Under the pieces are notes generated by a model. It had not been told where the DNA came from, made no database searches, and worked only from the letters and a program-made list of their open reading frames with translations. This document shows, piece by piece, positions 14,906-21,123 of a stretch of 21,123 nucleotides of DNA (within the stretch, counting starts at the first letter, position 1; every line of letters starts with the position of its first letter). This stretch comes from a virus. The stretch spans positions 1-21,123 of IMG/VR virus record IMGVR_UViG_3300017987_000419; one strand, 5' to 3'. The translations under genes and the position numbers were made by a program.

Positions 14906-16409
14906 CTTGTTCCTCACTTTGTTGTTGTTGTGCCATATTGGCTATATTAAGACGCGCATTCTCACGCGTTTCTTCACTAAGTTCAATTTCTTCTTCTATT
15001 GATTCCCTGATTTCTTCCATTTCTTTTTCAGAAACAGAATCATCAAAGCTAAGATCAACAATTCTTTTTACCGCATGCTCTTTAACTTTCGGATACGATG
15101 ACAGAGCTGTCAGCATGTTATATAACCTTTCAAGCTCTTGTTGCATCTCTTCGCCAAGAAAATCTTTTTTATATTCTATTGTTGCGCTGGTATCATCTAT
15201 CCCCATCCATAACCCGGACAACCTGAATATTTCTTTTTCCACCTCTTCCATTGAAGAGGCTCCGCTTGCCAGAAGAGCCCTTGTTTTTGTGAAATCAAAA
15301 AACTTAGCCGCACCACTCTGGACATAGTTCTTTGTAGCATCAGTATCAAGACCGAGCTTCTTCAATATCCCTGAGAGATAAAACTCCATAGCCTGCAAAA
15401 ATGGGGTAGTGTCCGATAGTGTAGGCCCATCGAAAAACGGCTTATGCGGAGTAGCATCTGGAAATGGGATCACTGCGTAATTACTGAATGATTGAGCCTC
15501 CAATTCTTTAGGCACTGTACCCGGATAGAACAAATATTTGAACGTTCCACCCACCAGCATTTCATCAAGCAGAGACATATAGTTGTAAACCGCCTGGTCA
15601 AATAACCCTATATCTTCAAATATAGTATCCTGGACCTTCTCTGTCGTCCTATCATGCCAGTTTGCAAAAACAAAAGGGACCTCTCCAACCGGGTGAGGGA
15701 CTTGCTCGCTTGCCTGAAAATTTTGGCCTGTGGTTATTGTCCTCAGAGTTTGATTGGCAGATAAATTTTCTATCTGGTCAATTTCATCAATTGATATAAA
15801 ATCTTGAAAATAATCTTTAGTCCATAATCGGTACGATATTACATATTTTGCTTTTTTGTATGGGTCAGCATTGTCATAATATGTGTTATCCAGAATAACC
15901 CACTGCAAGGAATCGTTTTCATCACAATAGTAATTTCGTATCTGCCATGGTTGATACATAACCGCGTATGCATTGAGATTTAAGTTTTTTCGGTCCGCCT
16001 CAGTTCTCACAAATTCAGTGTCGAAAGATGGTGAATCAATCAATACACCCACTGTGTACATGAGACTATTGACAGCTATCATCTGCATAAAATTGTCAAT
16101 ATTTTGTGTTCTGGATGCTCTCTCAATCAATTCGTCCTGTTTATAATCTGTTCTTATCACATCATTGGTGAAGAGAAAGCCAGTTAGCATATCCGCAAGA
16201 GGTTGAACATTATTAAAAAATACCGCTCTCTTTTTCCGTTCTGTATATGATAAATCTGATTCTCTGAGCGTAAATTTATGCAGATAGTCGCCATCCATAT
16301 ATGTCTGGCCACCTGCATAACTATCACTAATCAATTTCCAAATATCAAGTTTATCATCGTATGTGGGGTGCGTTTGGTTTGTTGCGTAATAAATATCTTG
16401 CTCGACCAT
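14859..16409 (-). CDS. Portal protein
   Basis: The 516-residue product opens MVEQDIYYATNQTHPTYDDK and continues with YLHKFTLRESDLSYTERKKR, then AVFFNNVQPLADMLTGFLF. The Y-L...E...Y-x-x-R-x-x-R-A-x-F-x-N phrase followed by T-x-x-L-x-G is typical of DUF4055-like portals. The middle has VGVLIDSPSF and later SLLDEMLVGGTFKYLFYP. A C-terminal helix and an acidic, repetitive tail (EEQDGPEQPGTEGTEGSD) end it. It forms the dodecameric DNA channel. The start is 134 bases after the terminase stop, behind its own promoter-like region. Confidence 0.92.
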   Translation of the reverse strand: MVEQDIYYATNQTHPTYDDKLDIWKLISDSYAGGQTYMDGDYLHKFTLRESDLSYTERKKRAVFFNNVQPLADMLTGFLFTNDVIRTDYKQDELIERASRTQNIDNFMQMIAVNSLMYTVGVLIDSPSFDTEFVRTEADRKNLNLNAYAVMYQPWQIRNYYCDENDSLQWVILDNTYYDNADPYKKAKYVISYRLWTKDYFQDFISIDEIDQIENLSANQTLRTITTGQNFQASEQVPHPVGEVPFVFANWHDRTTEKVQDTIFEDIGLFDQAVYNYMSLLDEMLVGGTFKYLFYPGTVPKELEAQSFSNYAVIPFPDATPHKPFFDGPTLSDTTPFLQAMEFYLSGILKKLGLDTDATKNYVQSGAAKFFDFTKTRALLASGASSMEEVEKEIFRLSGLWMGIDDTSATIEYKKDFLGEEMQQELERLYNMLTALSSYPKVKEHAVKRIVDLSFDDSVSEKEMEEIRESIEEEIELSEETRENARLNIANMAQQQQSEEQDGPEQPGTEGTEGSD

Positions 16410-16434
16410 AGTAACCTATTTATATTTTAAAAGT

Positions 16435-16453
16435 TGCCTCGTATCGTGAGGCA
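16435..16453 (-). repeat. Perfect 6-bp dyad in the portal leader
   Basis: TGCCTC (16435-16440) and GAGGCA (16448-16453) pair around a 7-base spacer. In RNA of the minus strand it would form a hairpin about 25 bases before the portal start. Only four U residues follow, so it is at best a weak terminator; an RNA control element is as likely. Confidence 0.5.
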
Positions 16454-16460
16454 GCCGAGC

Positions 16461-16479
16461 TAATACGTGTCGTGTATTA
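16461..16479. repeat. Second dyad, operator-like
   Basis: TAATAC (16461-16466) and GTATTA (16474-16479) form a perfect 6-bp inverted repeat with a 7-base centre, GTGTCGT. It could be a hairpin or a protein-binding site near the promoter. Confidence 0.45.
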
Positions 16480-16518
16480 AACGTGCTTAAACAACAAAGC
16501 GAGTGATTTATCATTTAT

Positions 16519-16547
16519 AAAATAAGACATATACTGCCATTTGTCAA
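16519..16547 (-). promoter_or_regulatory. Sigma-70-type promoter candidate for the portal-head operon
   Basis: A perfect TTGACA (16542-16547) and TATTTT (16519-16524) are separated by 17 bases. The -35 box overlaps the terminase large subunit stop. It would feed the intergenic leader and the portal, scaffold and capsid genes. The -10 box is 4 of 6. Confidence 0.55.
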
Positions 16548-17755
16548 GTATTTTTAATCAATCCATCCGGCCCTATTTGCTTAAATTTAAAAGACTTTTT
16601 AATATGTGTAAATATAGCATAGCGCATACTATCGACCAAATGGTCCTGAAATTTAACCGGTTCATCCATAGCCTTTCCATTCGCGTCTTCCGCCCACACA
16701 TAAGACTGAATCTCTTTGATTAGATTCTCACTACCTGCCAGTATATTCAAATCGCATGTCTTGACATAATCAATCTGTGTTTTGACAACCACTTTCTTGT
16801 CAGCTGGATAGGCCTGTAATCCAGCTTCTTTCATTTCCTGTATTCTCTGTGGCTCTGCGCTATCGCAGTATATTCTATGGTTTACAATTACCGGTTTTAA
16901 AAATTCAATTAAATCGTTGTTAGTCATACGTGTACGATATAGCACCTCTTCAATATATAACACCTGGTCAGATATGCATATCTTGACTACTGCTGTTTGA
17001 TTATTGAACCCAAAATCACATCCATAAATGACCTCATCTATATTATCGGGTTTTTTATCCACAATCCGATAATTCTCGTATATAACACCCTGGAGCTGTC
17101 CCCACTCTCCCAGACAATACACTTTATGTAAATTCTTGTTAGTGTATTTAAGCGCTTCTAATTGTTCAATGTATTCTTTCTCTATGAATGGGTTGTCATA
17201 GGCATTTGTCTGTATTTTGTGCGCTCCATTTCCATTGGTGAAGAACTTCTGAAATATCCACGATGTCATACCCACCGGGTTGAAGCTCATTATTAGTTGC
17301 TTGAATGCCCCTTTGCCTCCCCTCAGTCTCATGTCAATAAGATCATAGGCAGGCTCTGATAGTTCATTGGCTTCCTCAATCCATATCATATCAATGTCAG
17401 TGATTGACTTGATCTTGTCATAATCGCCTTTATTATTCATGGATAGATAGTATATGTGTGAATCTTTATTCACAGTTGCTGTGTACTCTGATTTATTGAT
17501 TGAATAAGGAATTTTAAGCGTTTCAGCCCTAGATTCTATTATTGGTATACATGTCCGTCTTAATGATGGGAAAGTCTTTCTAATAACCAGTATTCCTAAT
17601 TTCTCTTGAATACAACACTGTATTAGTAGTTTATCAGCTATTGAGTAGGTTTTTCCGGCTCCGGCTCCGCCGAAAAATATAACTGTTCGCTTTGTAGACT
17701 TAAAGAATTCTTTATGATTGATATTAAGGTGCTGATTTATGTTTACTCTATTCAT
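16544..17755 (-). CDS. terL: Terminase large subunit
   Basis: The 403-residue product carries a Walker A GGAGAGKT at 29-36, a Walker B-like MIWIEEAN at 123-130 and the coupling motif SFNP at 157-160. The nuclease domain has D247 in YGCDFGF, D298 in YCDSAEP and a C-terminal DHLVDSMRYA at 371-380, so the three metal-binding acidic positions are present. It belongs to the Terminase_3 type. It packages DNA and cuts concatemers. The start overlaps the small terminase stop by 8 bases. Length is normal to slightly short. Confidence 0.95.
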   Translation of the reverse strand: MNRVNINQHLNINHKEFFKSTKRTVIFFGGAGAGKTYSIADKLLIQCCIQEKLGILVIRKTFPSLRRTCIPIIESRAETLKIPYSINKSEYTATVNKDSHIYYLSMNNKGDYDKIKSITDIDMIWIEEANELSEPAYDLIDMRLRGGKGAFKQLIMSFNPVGMTSWIFQKFFTNGNGAHKIQTNAYDNPFIEKEYIEQLEALKYTNKNLHKVYCLGEWGQLQGVIYENYRIVDKKPDNIDEVIYGCDFGFNNQTAVVKICISDQVLYIEEVLYRTRMTNNDLIEFLKPVIVNHRIYCDSAEPQRIQEMKEAGLQAYPADKKVVVKTQIDYVKTCDLNILAGSENLIKEIQSYVWAEDANGKAMDEPVKFQDHLVDSMRYAIFTHIKKSFKFKQIGPDGLIKNT

Positions 17756-18155
17756 CTGTAATGAAATCTTTTGATATTTCTATAGTTACCTTGCCGGATA
17801 TTGTAGCGTCTATTTGTTTTTTGTCTATGAATAAACCGTGGAGTTTAGATATGTTTTCAAGTGCGCGGCTTTTTGTGTGCTCACTATACTTTGTATTATT
17901 ATACATCTTCCAGAACTCGCCCTCAATTTGTTCTGCTTTATGCCTATTCAGTTCTCTGTTTTCGTTGACAAGTTCGTCAATACGGGCTTTTATCTTATCA
18001 TTTCTTAACAATCTGGAAGACTCAGCACATGCTGAATCATATTTAACGTCCGTATAAATTAGTTGGTATGACTTAACACCGTTGTAATTAGTTTCTTGAT
18101 TGTTAATGTAGGCCTGACAAAATGCTTCATGTTTTTTGTTTTCTAACTCTGCCAT
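17748..18155 (-). CDS. terS: Terminase small subunit
   Basis: The 135-residue product fits the Terminase_2 family: N-terminal KHEAFCQAYINNQETN, then SACAESSRLLRNDKIKARID, the helix-turn-helix region that recognises the packaging site. A coiled-coil/oligomerising part follows (NRHKAEQIEGEFWKMYNNTK). The end has L-H-G-L-F-I and a short strand. It uses TAG as stop, directly showing that amber is not reassigned. The ATG shares TAATG with the preceding small gene's stop. Confidence 0.9.
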   Translation of the reverse strand: MAELENKKHEAFCQAYINNQETNYNGVKSYQLIYTDVKYDSACAESSRLLRNDKIKARIDELVNENRELNRHKAEQIEGEFWKMYNNTKYSEHTKSRALENISKLHGLFIDKKQIDATISGKVTIEISKDFITDE

Positions 18156-18343
18156 TATCTTTTTATTTCCTCACCTGTAACCATCTCATAAAACGAGCAA
18201 AGAACTTTGTCCATTTCTTCAATTGTTCTTTTCTCTCCTGTGGGTTTAAACGTTATGTGTGGAAAAGCTGGTAATTTGTCTTTGATTTGGTTGAATTGTT
18301 TCTCTGTTAATTTCATATTTTTAGGTAAGTGCCCGGCCTTCAT
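18155..18343 (-). CDS. Small protein upstream of terminase small subunit
   Basis: The 62-residue product reads MKAGHLPKNMKLTEKQFNQI and then KLPAFPHITFKPTGEKRTIE, with a basic C-terminus. Two starts are possible, ATG at 18343 or the internal ATG at codon 10. Neither has a purine-rich ribosome binding site, and the first lies in the loop of a strong hairpin. The gene ends as TAATG with the terminase gene, so it is likely part of that operon. No family recognised. Confidence 0.6.
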   Translation of the reverse strand: MKAGHLPKNMKLTEKQFNQIKDKLPAFPHITFKPTGEKRTIEEMDKVLCSFYEMVTGEEIKR

Positions 18344-18359
18344 GGGAGCAAAGACCGGG
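18332..18359 (-). promoter_or_regulatory. 9-bp mRNA hairpin with start codon in its loop
   Basis: In the minus-strand RNA, CCCGG-U-CUU (18351-18359) pairs with AAG-G-CCGGG (18332-18340) including one U.G pair, around a 10-base loop UGCUCCCAUG. The loop's AUG is the first start of the small gene. No U-run follows, so it is not a terminator; translational control is possible. Confidence 0.5.
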
Positions 18360-18399
18360 ACTTTGGGATTTATCTCTATGGCTGTAAAAGATTATATAC

Positions 18400-18428
18400 A
18401 ATATAATTATAATGTGCGATTATTTCAA
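18400..18428 (-). promoter_or_regulatory. Promoter candidate P2 upstream of packaging operon
   Basis: TTGAAA (18423-18428) and TATATT (18400-18405) are 17 bases apart. The start site would lie about 50 bases before the small gene's first ATG. The region is very AT-rich, so chance matches are possible. Confidence 0.5.
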
Positions 18429-18445
18429 GTGTTTTTTATATTGCT

Positions 18446-18473
18446 ATTGTATTTTGCCATAACTACCAGTCAA
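18446..18473 (-). promoter_or_regulatory. Promoter candidate P1 upstream of packaging operon
   Basis: TTGACT (18468-18473) and TACAAT (18446-18451) are 16 bases apart, each five of six to consensus. It lies in the 203-base gap 18344-18546, the only long gene-free stretch outside the intron. A T-run of seven is at the gap's upstream end without a strong stem. Confidence 0.55.
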
Positions 18474-18546
18474 TTCAATTATTGTTTGCTCAAATCTTGC
18501 TTGTAAAGTATTATTAAGCAATTTAAAAAAACAGATTATTTCGGGC

Positions 18547-18651
18547 TTACAATTCATTTATACTCAAGGCCCCCTTATCTGCAATAGTATAATCAATTAT
18601 CGATAAACACCCTATTTCCTGATCTGTTAGCCTTTCTTTGCGCTCACTCAT
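18547..18651 (-). CDS. 34-residue micro-protein ending the early gene run
   Basis: The frame starts with ATGAGTGA overlapping the previous stop by 8 bases and ends with TAA at 18547. It encodes MSERKERLTDQEIGCLSIID followed by YTIADKGALSINEL. The overlap and the operon-end location support coding. It is likely a short helical protein; no family recognised. Confidence 0.55.
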   Translation of the reverse strand: MSERKERLTDQEIGCLSIIDYTIADKGALSINEL

Positions 18652-18877
18652 CTTTCACAACCTTCTGATAATCAACCCGTGGATACCTATCAAATAAATA
18701 TTCTTGATTTTTACACTCGCTACAAACATGGGTCCATTTATTCTTACTAAGCGGGCTTTCCTGTCCTATAAACACCATAACCCCCTTCATGCATTTTTCA
18801 CATAATTTTTCAATTACAAATGTATTAACCCTGGTATGTATTACATGTTTATCTTTATTTTCTGATTTCTTTAGCAA
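18644..18877 (-). CDS. Zinc-ribbon protein, 77 residues
   Basis: CEKC near residue 26 and CSEC near 52 form a four-cysteine zinc ribbon, with strands VMVFIGQES and WTHVC between. The N-terminus is basic (MLKKSENKDKHVIHTRV). It overlaps the preceding gene by 23 bases and the following micro-gene by 8. Function unknown; binding to nucleic acid or to a host factor is a guess. Confidence 0.72.
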   Translation of the reverse strand: MLKKSENKDKHVIHTRVNTFVIEKLCEKCMKGVMVFIGQESPLSKNKWTHVCSECKNQEYLFDRYPRVDYQKVVKDE

Positions 18878-19073
18878 AATATTTTACCGCCCTTTTTAAT
18901 AGTTTCAATAGTTTTCTTTTTTCTCTTTTGTTCTTTATTGATTTATCATATTTAAGTGAGTTCCTGAGATTTACAAGGAATTTATGGTGATTGATTGTAT
19001 CCTGAAGGCTTCTTTCCTGTGTATAATATTCTTGTGCCCTGGAAGTCATCATGTATATATAATATTCAATCAT
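18855..19073 (-). CDS. Small basic helical protein, 72 residues
   Basis: The product reads MIEYYIYMMTSRAQEYYTQE, then a lysine- and arginine-rich helix (KNKREKRKLLKLLKRAVKYF). GGAGATAA lies before the ATG, a good ribosome binding site. It is strongly basic at the C-terminus and could bind nucleic acid. Overlaps the next gene by 23 bases. No known family. Confidence 0.65.
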   Translation of the reverse strand: MIEYYIYMMTSRAQEYYTQERSLQDTINHHKFLVNLRNSLKYDKSIKNKREKRKLLKLLKRAVKYFAKEIRK

Positions 19074-19089
19074 TTTCTATTATCTCCAT

Positions 19090-19338
19090 TTAAAAATCCT
19101 CATTTATCATATTGTACTTGCCAAATAATTTTCTTGCACACTCAAAACAATAATACCGTCGTTTTTTACTATGTTTATATCTGCGTCTGTATATTGTCTC
19201 ATCTATATGACAAAGTTTTCTACATTTAGTGCATAATCTCACGCTGCTTTCCTTTCGCTTAATTGCTTCAACACGTTCTCTGTTCAATCTCATGTCAATA
19301 TGACTCTGGTTAATAATATCACGCAGTTCTTCAACCAT
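19090..19338 (-). CDS. Zinc-finger protein, 82 residues
   Basis: The frame is open from 19362, but AAGGGGG stands just before the second ATG at 19338, giving MVEELRDIINQSHIDMRLNR as the start and removing the overlap with the upstream gene. CTKC near residue 36 and CFEC near 64 (in YYCFECARKLF) make a zinc ribbon with a basic inter-cysteine segment (YRRRYKHSKKRRYY). A nucleic-acid binder is plausible; family unknown. Confidence 0.72.
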   Translation of the reverse strand: MVEELRDIINQSHIDMRLNRERVEAIKRKESSVRLCTKCRKLCHIDETIYRRRYKHSKKRRYYCFECARKLFGKYNMINEDF

Positions 19339-19348
19339 GAAAGCCCCC

Positions 19349-19732
19349 TTATTTAAATTCAATTAAATTTTTGCTTATATGATCTAATTCGTCTTTGATT
19401 GAATCCATGTGGACATAATATTTAGATACCTGTTCGTGCAATTCCTTGCTTTTGTCGTAAATACTTGATATGACCGCCCGGTTTTTGTGCGTTAATGTTT
19501 TTGCTTGTATATTTTTTGAATCGGCCTGTTTAATATATTTATTTTTCTCATCAATAAGATTTTCCAGTCTTTTGATTTCCTGATCTTTTAATAATATTTT
19601 TTGATCATATTCTCCTTTTATACGATCTTCATTCATTTGTAGTCTTTTCTGCCAATCTTTTTCAATTACCCTTTTTTCTCTCTCTCTCTCATTATATATC
19701 AATTGCTTTAATCGACTTTTCAATACCAACAT
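19349..19732 (-). CDS. Long coiled-coil protein, 127 residues
   Basis: The product is charged helix almost throughout, with an extended K/E/D/R-rich coiled coil (IKGEYDQKILLKDQEIKRLE and following), then KSKELHEQVSKYYVHMD and a final DELDHISKNLIEF. AGGAGG lies four bases before the ATG (19732). It follows a one-pass membrane protein by 8 bases. Homology not recognised. A membrane-anchored coiled-coil pair, a scaffold helper or a DNA/regulator role are all possible. Confidence 0.68.
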   Translation of the reverse strand: MLVLKSRLKQLIYNEREREKRVIEKDWQKRLQMNEDRIKGEYDQKILLKDQEIKRLENLIDEKNKYIKQADSKNIQAKTLTHKNRAVISSIYDKSKELHEQVSKYYVHMDSIKDELDHISKNLIEFK

Positions 19733-19740
19733 AAAACCTC

Positions 19741-19953
19741 CTAATATTGACGCTTGATACTCCTGAGAATTATACCATGATCATGCTCGTAATTTTCTAA
19801 AAATTCCTTAATCGTAGTATCATGCATTTTTATTATTTTGTCTAGTTTTTGTTCGATTTTCCAACTTGCAATAATTATACAAAATATCGCAGTGAATATC
19901 AACAAAATAATTACGACCTGGTATCGGTTAGGCTGTACTTTGTAACTATCCAT
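19741..19953 (-). CDS. Single-pass membrane protein, 70 residues
   Basis: After a short polar start (MDSYKVQPNRYQ) comes a hydrophobic segment of about 20 residues (VVIILLIFTAIFCIIIASW), then an amphipathic helix with K/E/D (KIEQKLDKIIKMHDTTIKEF). SD GGAGG is 4 bases before the ATG, which overlaps the HNH gene by 8 bases. This N-in, one-pass layout with a following charged helix recalls spanin or anti-host membrane proteins, but it lacks a clear family match. Confidence 0.68.
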   Translation of the reverse strand: MDSYKVQPNRYQVVIILLIFTAIFCIIIASWKIEQKLDKIIKMHDTTIKEFLENYEHDHGIILRSIKRQY

Positions 19954-20203
19954 TTATCCTCCTGACTTTTATTCCTGATTTCGATCGTGGTTCTATTCCC
20001 AATATTTCACAAAATTCTTTTTCTGTTAATTTAGGTATTGATTTATTTAAATGACAATCATTGCAAAGATACATAATATTCATTGATAAATCCAGCAACA
20101 TCCCATACAGTTTTCTATTGCGCTTAGTTTGACTGAGCAAATGATGTTTATCTGTCGCTGGTTTACCGCATATCTCACAGGGCCGCAATATATTCACTGA
20201 CAT
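19946..20203 (-). CDS. HNH endonuclease-type protein
   Basis: The 85-residue product has CEICGKPATDKHHLL (C9, C12, H20, H21), N42 in the middle helix and CNDCH at 47-51, the C-x2-C...HH...N...C-x2-C-H layout of phage HNH proteins. SD GGGAGG touches the first ATG; the in-frame GTG at codon 3 (20197) has better spacing and could be the start. Overlaps the VRR-NUC gene by about 29 bases. It could help packaging with terminase or cut DNA for homing. It is far from the intron, so a direct tie is speculative. Confidence 0.78.
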   Translation of the reverse strand: MSVNILRPCEICGKPATDKHHLLSQTKRNRKLYGMLLDLSMNIMYLCNDCHLNKSIPKLTEKEFCEILGIEPRSKSGIKVRRING

Positions 20204-20456
20204 CCTCCCATTTTCTTGCTATAAAATAATGCCCAGCATGCTCTTTAATTTCACGTTCAAAAAGCTTTTGATTTTTGCTTTGCTTACCATTCTCAGTTTT
20301 TATTTCTATCCATAATACAATACCATTTTTAATAGCAGTCAAGTCAGACACTCCTTTATGAGATAAAGCTGACTGGTGATTTTTCCAGACATACCATCCC
20401 ATCCATTGGAGATAGTCTTTGATTGTTCTCTGGATGTCTGATTCTTTCTCTTTCAT
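20175..20456 (-). CDS. VRR-NUC-type nuclease
   Basis: The 93-residue product has MKEKESDIQRTIKDYLQWMG and then HKGVSDLTAIKNGIVLWIEI with K. This is the PD-(D/E)xK core of the small viral VRR-NUC proteins: D38, E51-x-K53 and a following Q in GKQSKNQ near 57-63, with a final helix EIKEHAGHYFIARKWEDVSE. Such proteins act in replication and repair, often Holliday-junction cleavage. ATG shares TAATG with the relic frame upstream. Confidence 0.85.
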   Translation of the reverse strand: MKEKESDIQRTIKDYLQWMGWYVWKNHQSALSHKGVSDLTAIKNGIVLWIEIKTENGKQSKNQKLFEREIKEHAGHYFIARKWEDVSEYIAAL

Positions 20457-20571
20457 TACAACTCATTCCATTTTTTGTTATTACCTCTTGATTTTTCAAA
20501 TTGCTTTATCCAAAAAGTAATTTTTCATTGATTGACGGTATTTCTATGTTTTCAATATCAATTATTTTCAT
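20456..20571 (-). pseudogene. Possible frameshifted micro-gene or decayed short gene
   Basis: A start at 20571, with AGGTGAG ten bases earlier, encodes MKIIDIENIEIPSINEKLLF then G and stop TAA at 20506. The -1 frame then runs WIKQFEKSRGNNKKWNEL and stops as TAATG at the VRR-NUC start. One inserted T in the CTTTTTGG tract would join them into a 38-residue protein. This fits either a real slip site or a recent decay. An IPSxN-type start like this resembles resolvase-like phage genes, from memory only. Confidence 0.35.
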
Positions 20572-20692
20572 AATAAATAATCTCACCTTTTTCTATCAAT
20601 TCATAGAATTTCTTGCACCCCGGGCAATAGTAATATGTGTGTTCTCCCTGGTTTATTTCACACATGTTTTTGTTGCAACACGGACTCTTCAT
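20558..20692 (-). CDS. 44-residue CxC-CxxC micro-protein
   Basis: ATG at 20692 overlaps the previous stop as ATGA; stop TGA at 20558. It encodes MKSPCCNKNMCEINQGEHTY, then YYCPGCKKFYELIEKGEI. Two cysteine groups (CC...C, then CPGC) suggest a zinc ribbon. Coupled overlaps at both ends support real coding. Function unknown. Confidence 0.68.
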   Translation of the reverse strand: MKSPCCNKNMCEINQGEHTYYYCPGCKKFYELIEKGEIIYYENN

Positions 20693-21099
20693 AAATATTC
20701 TCCATGATTGTCTTCTAATTCCTGAACACTCACTCCCAATTCATCAGCCAATAATTTTACGCTTGCCTCATAAAATTTATTAAATTGATCCTGGTCCATA
20801 ACTTCAAATCGTATTGAACCTGCTTGTAAAACCTCAGAGCCATCAAACATGGTGACTATATTTGTATAACCCAAATGTATTTTTAGAGCCGTCAATAACG
20901 CTTCTGTATTATTCCACTTTTCACTATTTTCAACCACCACTTTTAGTATTGCAAAGAATTTTCTATGGTGTAATAGATTTCTGGCTTTTTTAATTTCGCA
21001 TGTATAGATATTATTATCTGGCAATTTGCGCAAATTCTGCAAATCTTGATCATGCAGAGGAGTGAATTTATTTCGCTCTTTGTAGAATGCTATTTTCAT
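20689..21099 (-). CDS. DUF1367-like phage protein
   Basis: The 136-residue product opens MKIAFYKERNKFTPLHDQDL and has CEIKKARNLLHHRKFFAILK, the R-N-x-x-x-H-x-K/R-F-F-A-x-L phrase of DUF1367 phage proteins, then IRFEVMDQDQFNKFYEA near the end. Usual members are longer; this is a short form. They are found near replication and recombination genes; the function is not known. ATGA is shared with the upstream gene end and with the downstream micro-gene. Confidence 0.68.
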   Translation of the reverse strand: MKIAFYKERNKFTPLHDQDLQNLRKLPDNNIYTCEIKKARNLLHHRKFFAILKVVVENSEKWNNTEALLTALKIHLGYTNIVTMFDGSEVLQAGSIRFEVMDQDQFNKFYEASVKLLADELGVSVQELEDNHGEYL

Positions 21100-21123
21100 C
21101 TCTTATTTCTTCCAAAATCATCC
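21096..21123 (-). CDS. C-terminal end of an upstream gene, truncated by the window edge
   Basis: In the frame shared with an ATGA overlap, the last bases encode DDFGRNKR and a TGA stop. The overlap style matches the rest of the operon, but only eight codons are visible, so identity cannot be judged. Confidence 0.4.

Noticed and set aside
18332-18359. Hairpin as rho-independent terminator
   Set aside because: No U-run follows on either strand, and it overlaps a start codon.
1-21123. Recoded stop codons, tRNA genes or CRISPR arrays
   Set aside because: TAA, TGA and TAG all end clear genes (TAG ends terS). I saw no cloverleaf sequences and no regularly spaced repeats.

Overview
The window is a stretch of a tailed double-stranded DNA phage genome, or a prophage, with siphovirus-type morphogenesis genes. 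All recognisable genes lie on the minus strand, so the module reads from right (21.1 kb) to left (1). It is AT-rich. TAA, TGA and TAG are all used as stops, so the standard bacterial code applies. Genes are packed with 1-, 4- or 8-base overlaps. I see no integrase, repressor, lysis or replication-fork genes, so lifestyle and host cannot be settled; uncultured or poorly sampled relatives seem likely.

Layout in transcription order. (1) 21.1-18.5 kb: small early or middle genes, namely a DUF1367-like protein, a CxxC micro-protein, a possibly decayed micro-gene, a VRR-NUC nuclease, an HNH nuclease, a one-pass membrane protein, a coiled-coil protein and more small zinc-ribbon proteins. (2) 18.5-18.3 kb: a promoter region and a hairpin that holds a start codon in its loop. 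(3) 18.3-13.2 kb: packaging and head genes: a small unknown, small and large terminase subunits, an intergenic promoter with two dyads, portal, scaffold and an SU10-type (DUF5309-like) major capsid protein. (4) 13.2-7.4 kb: an accessory block of probable virion-surface proteins (beta-helix protein, beta-sandwich proteins, a fibre-like protein, Ig-like proteins) and small coiled-coil or zinc proteins, with a terminator at 11.88 kb. (5) 7.4-5.0 kb: minor head protein, connector, gpG/gp10-like neck protein and tail terminator. (6) 5.0-0.9 kb: the major tail (tube) gene, a zinc-ribbon protein, tail assembly chaperones and tape measure. (7) 0.9 kb to the edge: the start of a large fibre-like protein.

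The main discovery is that the major tail protein gene is interrupted by a compact, ORF-less group I intron of 248 nt (4731-4978). The P, Q, R and S core elements can be read directly. P1 carries the required U.G pair at the 5' splice site, and P3, P4, P7, P7.1, P7.2, P8 and P9 can all be drawn. Precise excision rejoins a 49-nt first exon, which has a strong ribosome binding site, to the long second exon in frame, giving a 296-residue tube protein.

A second recoding event lies just downstream. The tail assembly chaperone gene carries a canonical in-frame G_GGA_AAC slippery heptamer (3292-3298), which would make a 242-residue G-T fusion by -1 frameshifting. Two consecutive tail genes therefore seem to be recoded at RNA level, one by splicing and one by frameshifting.
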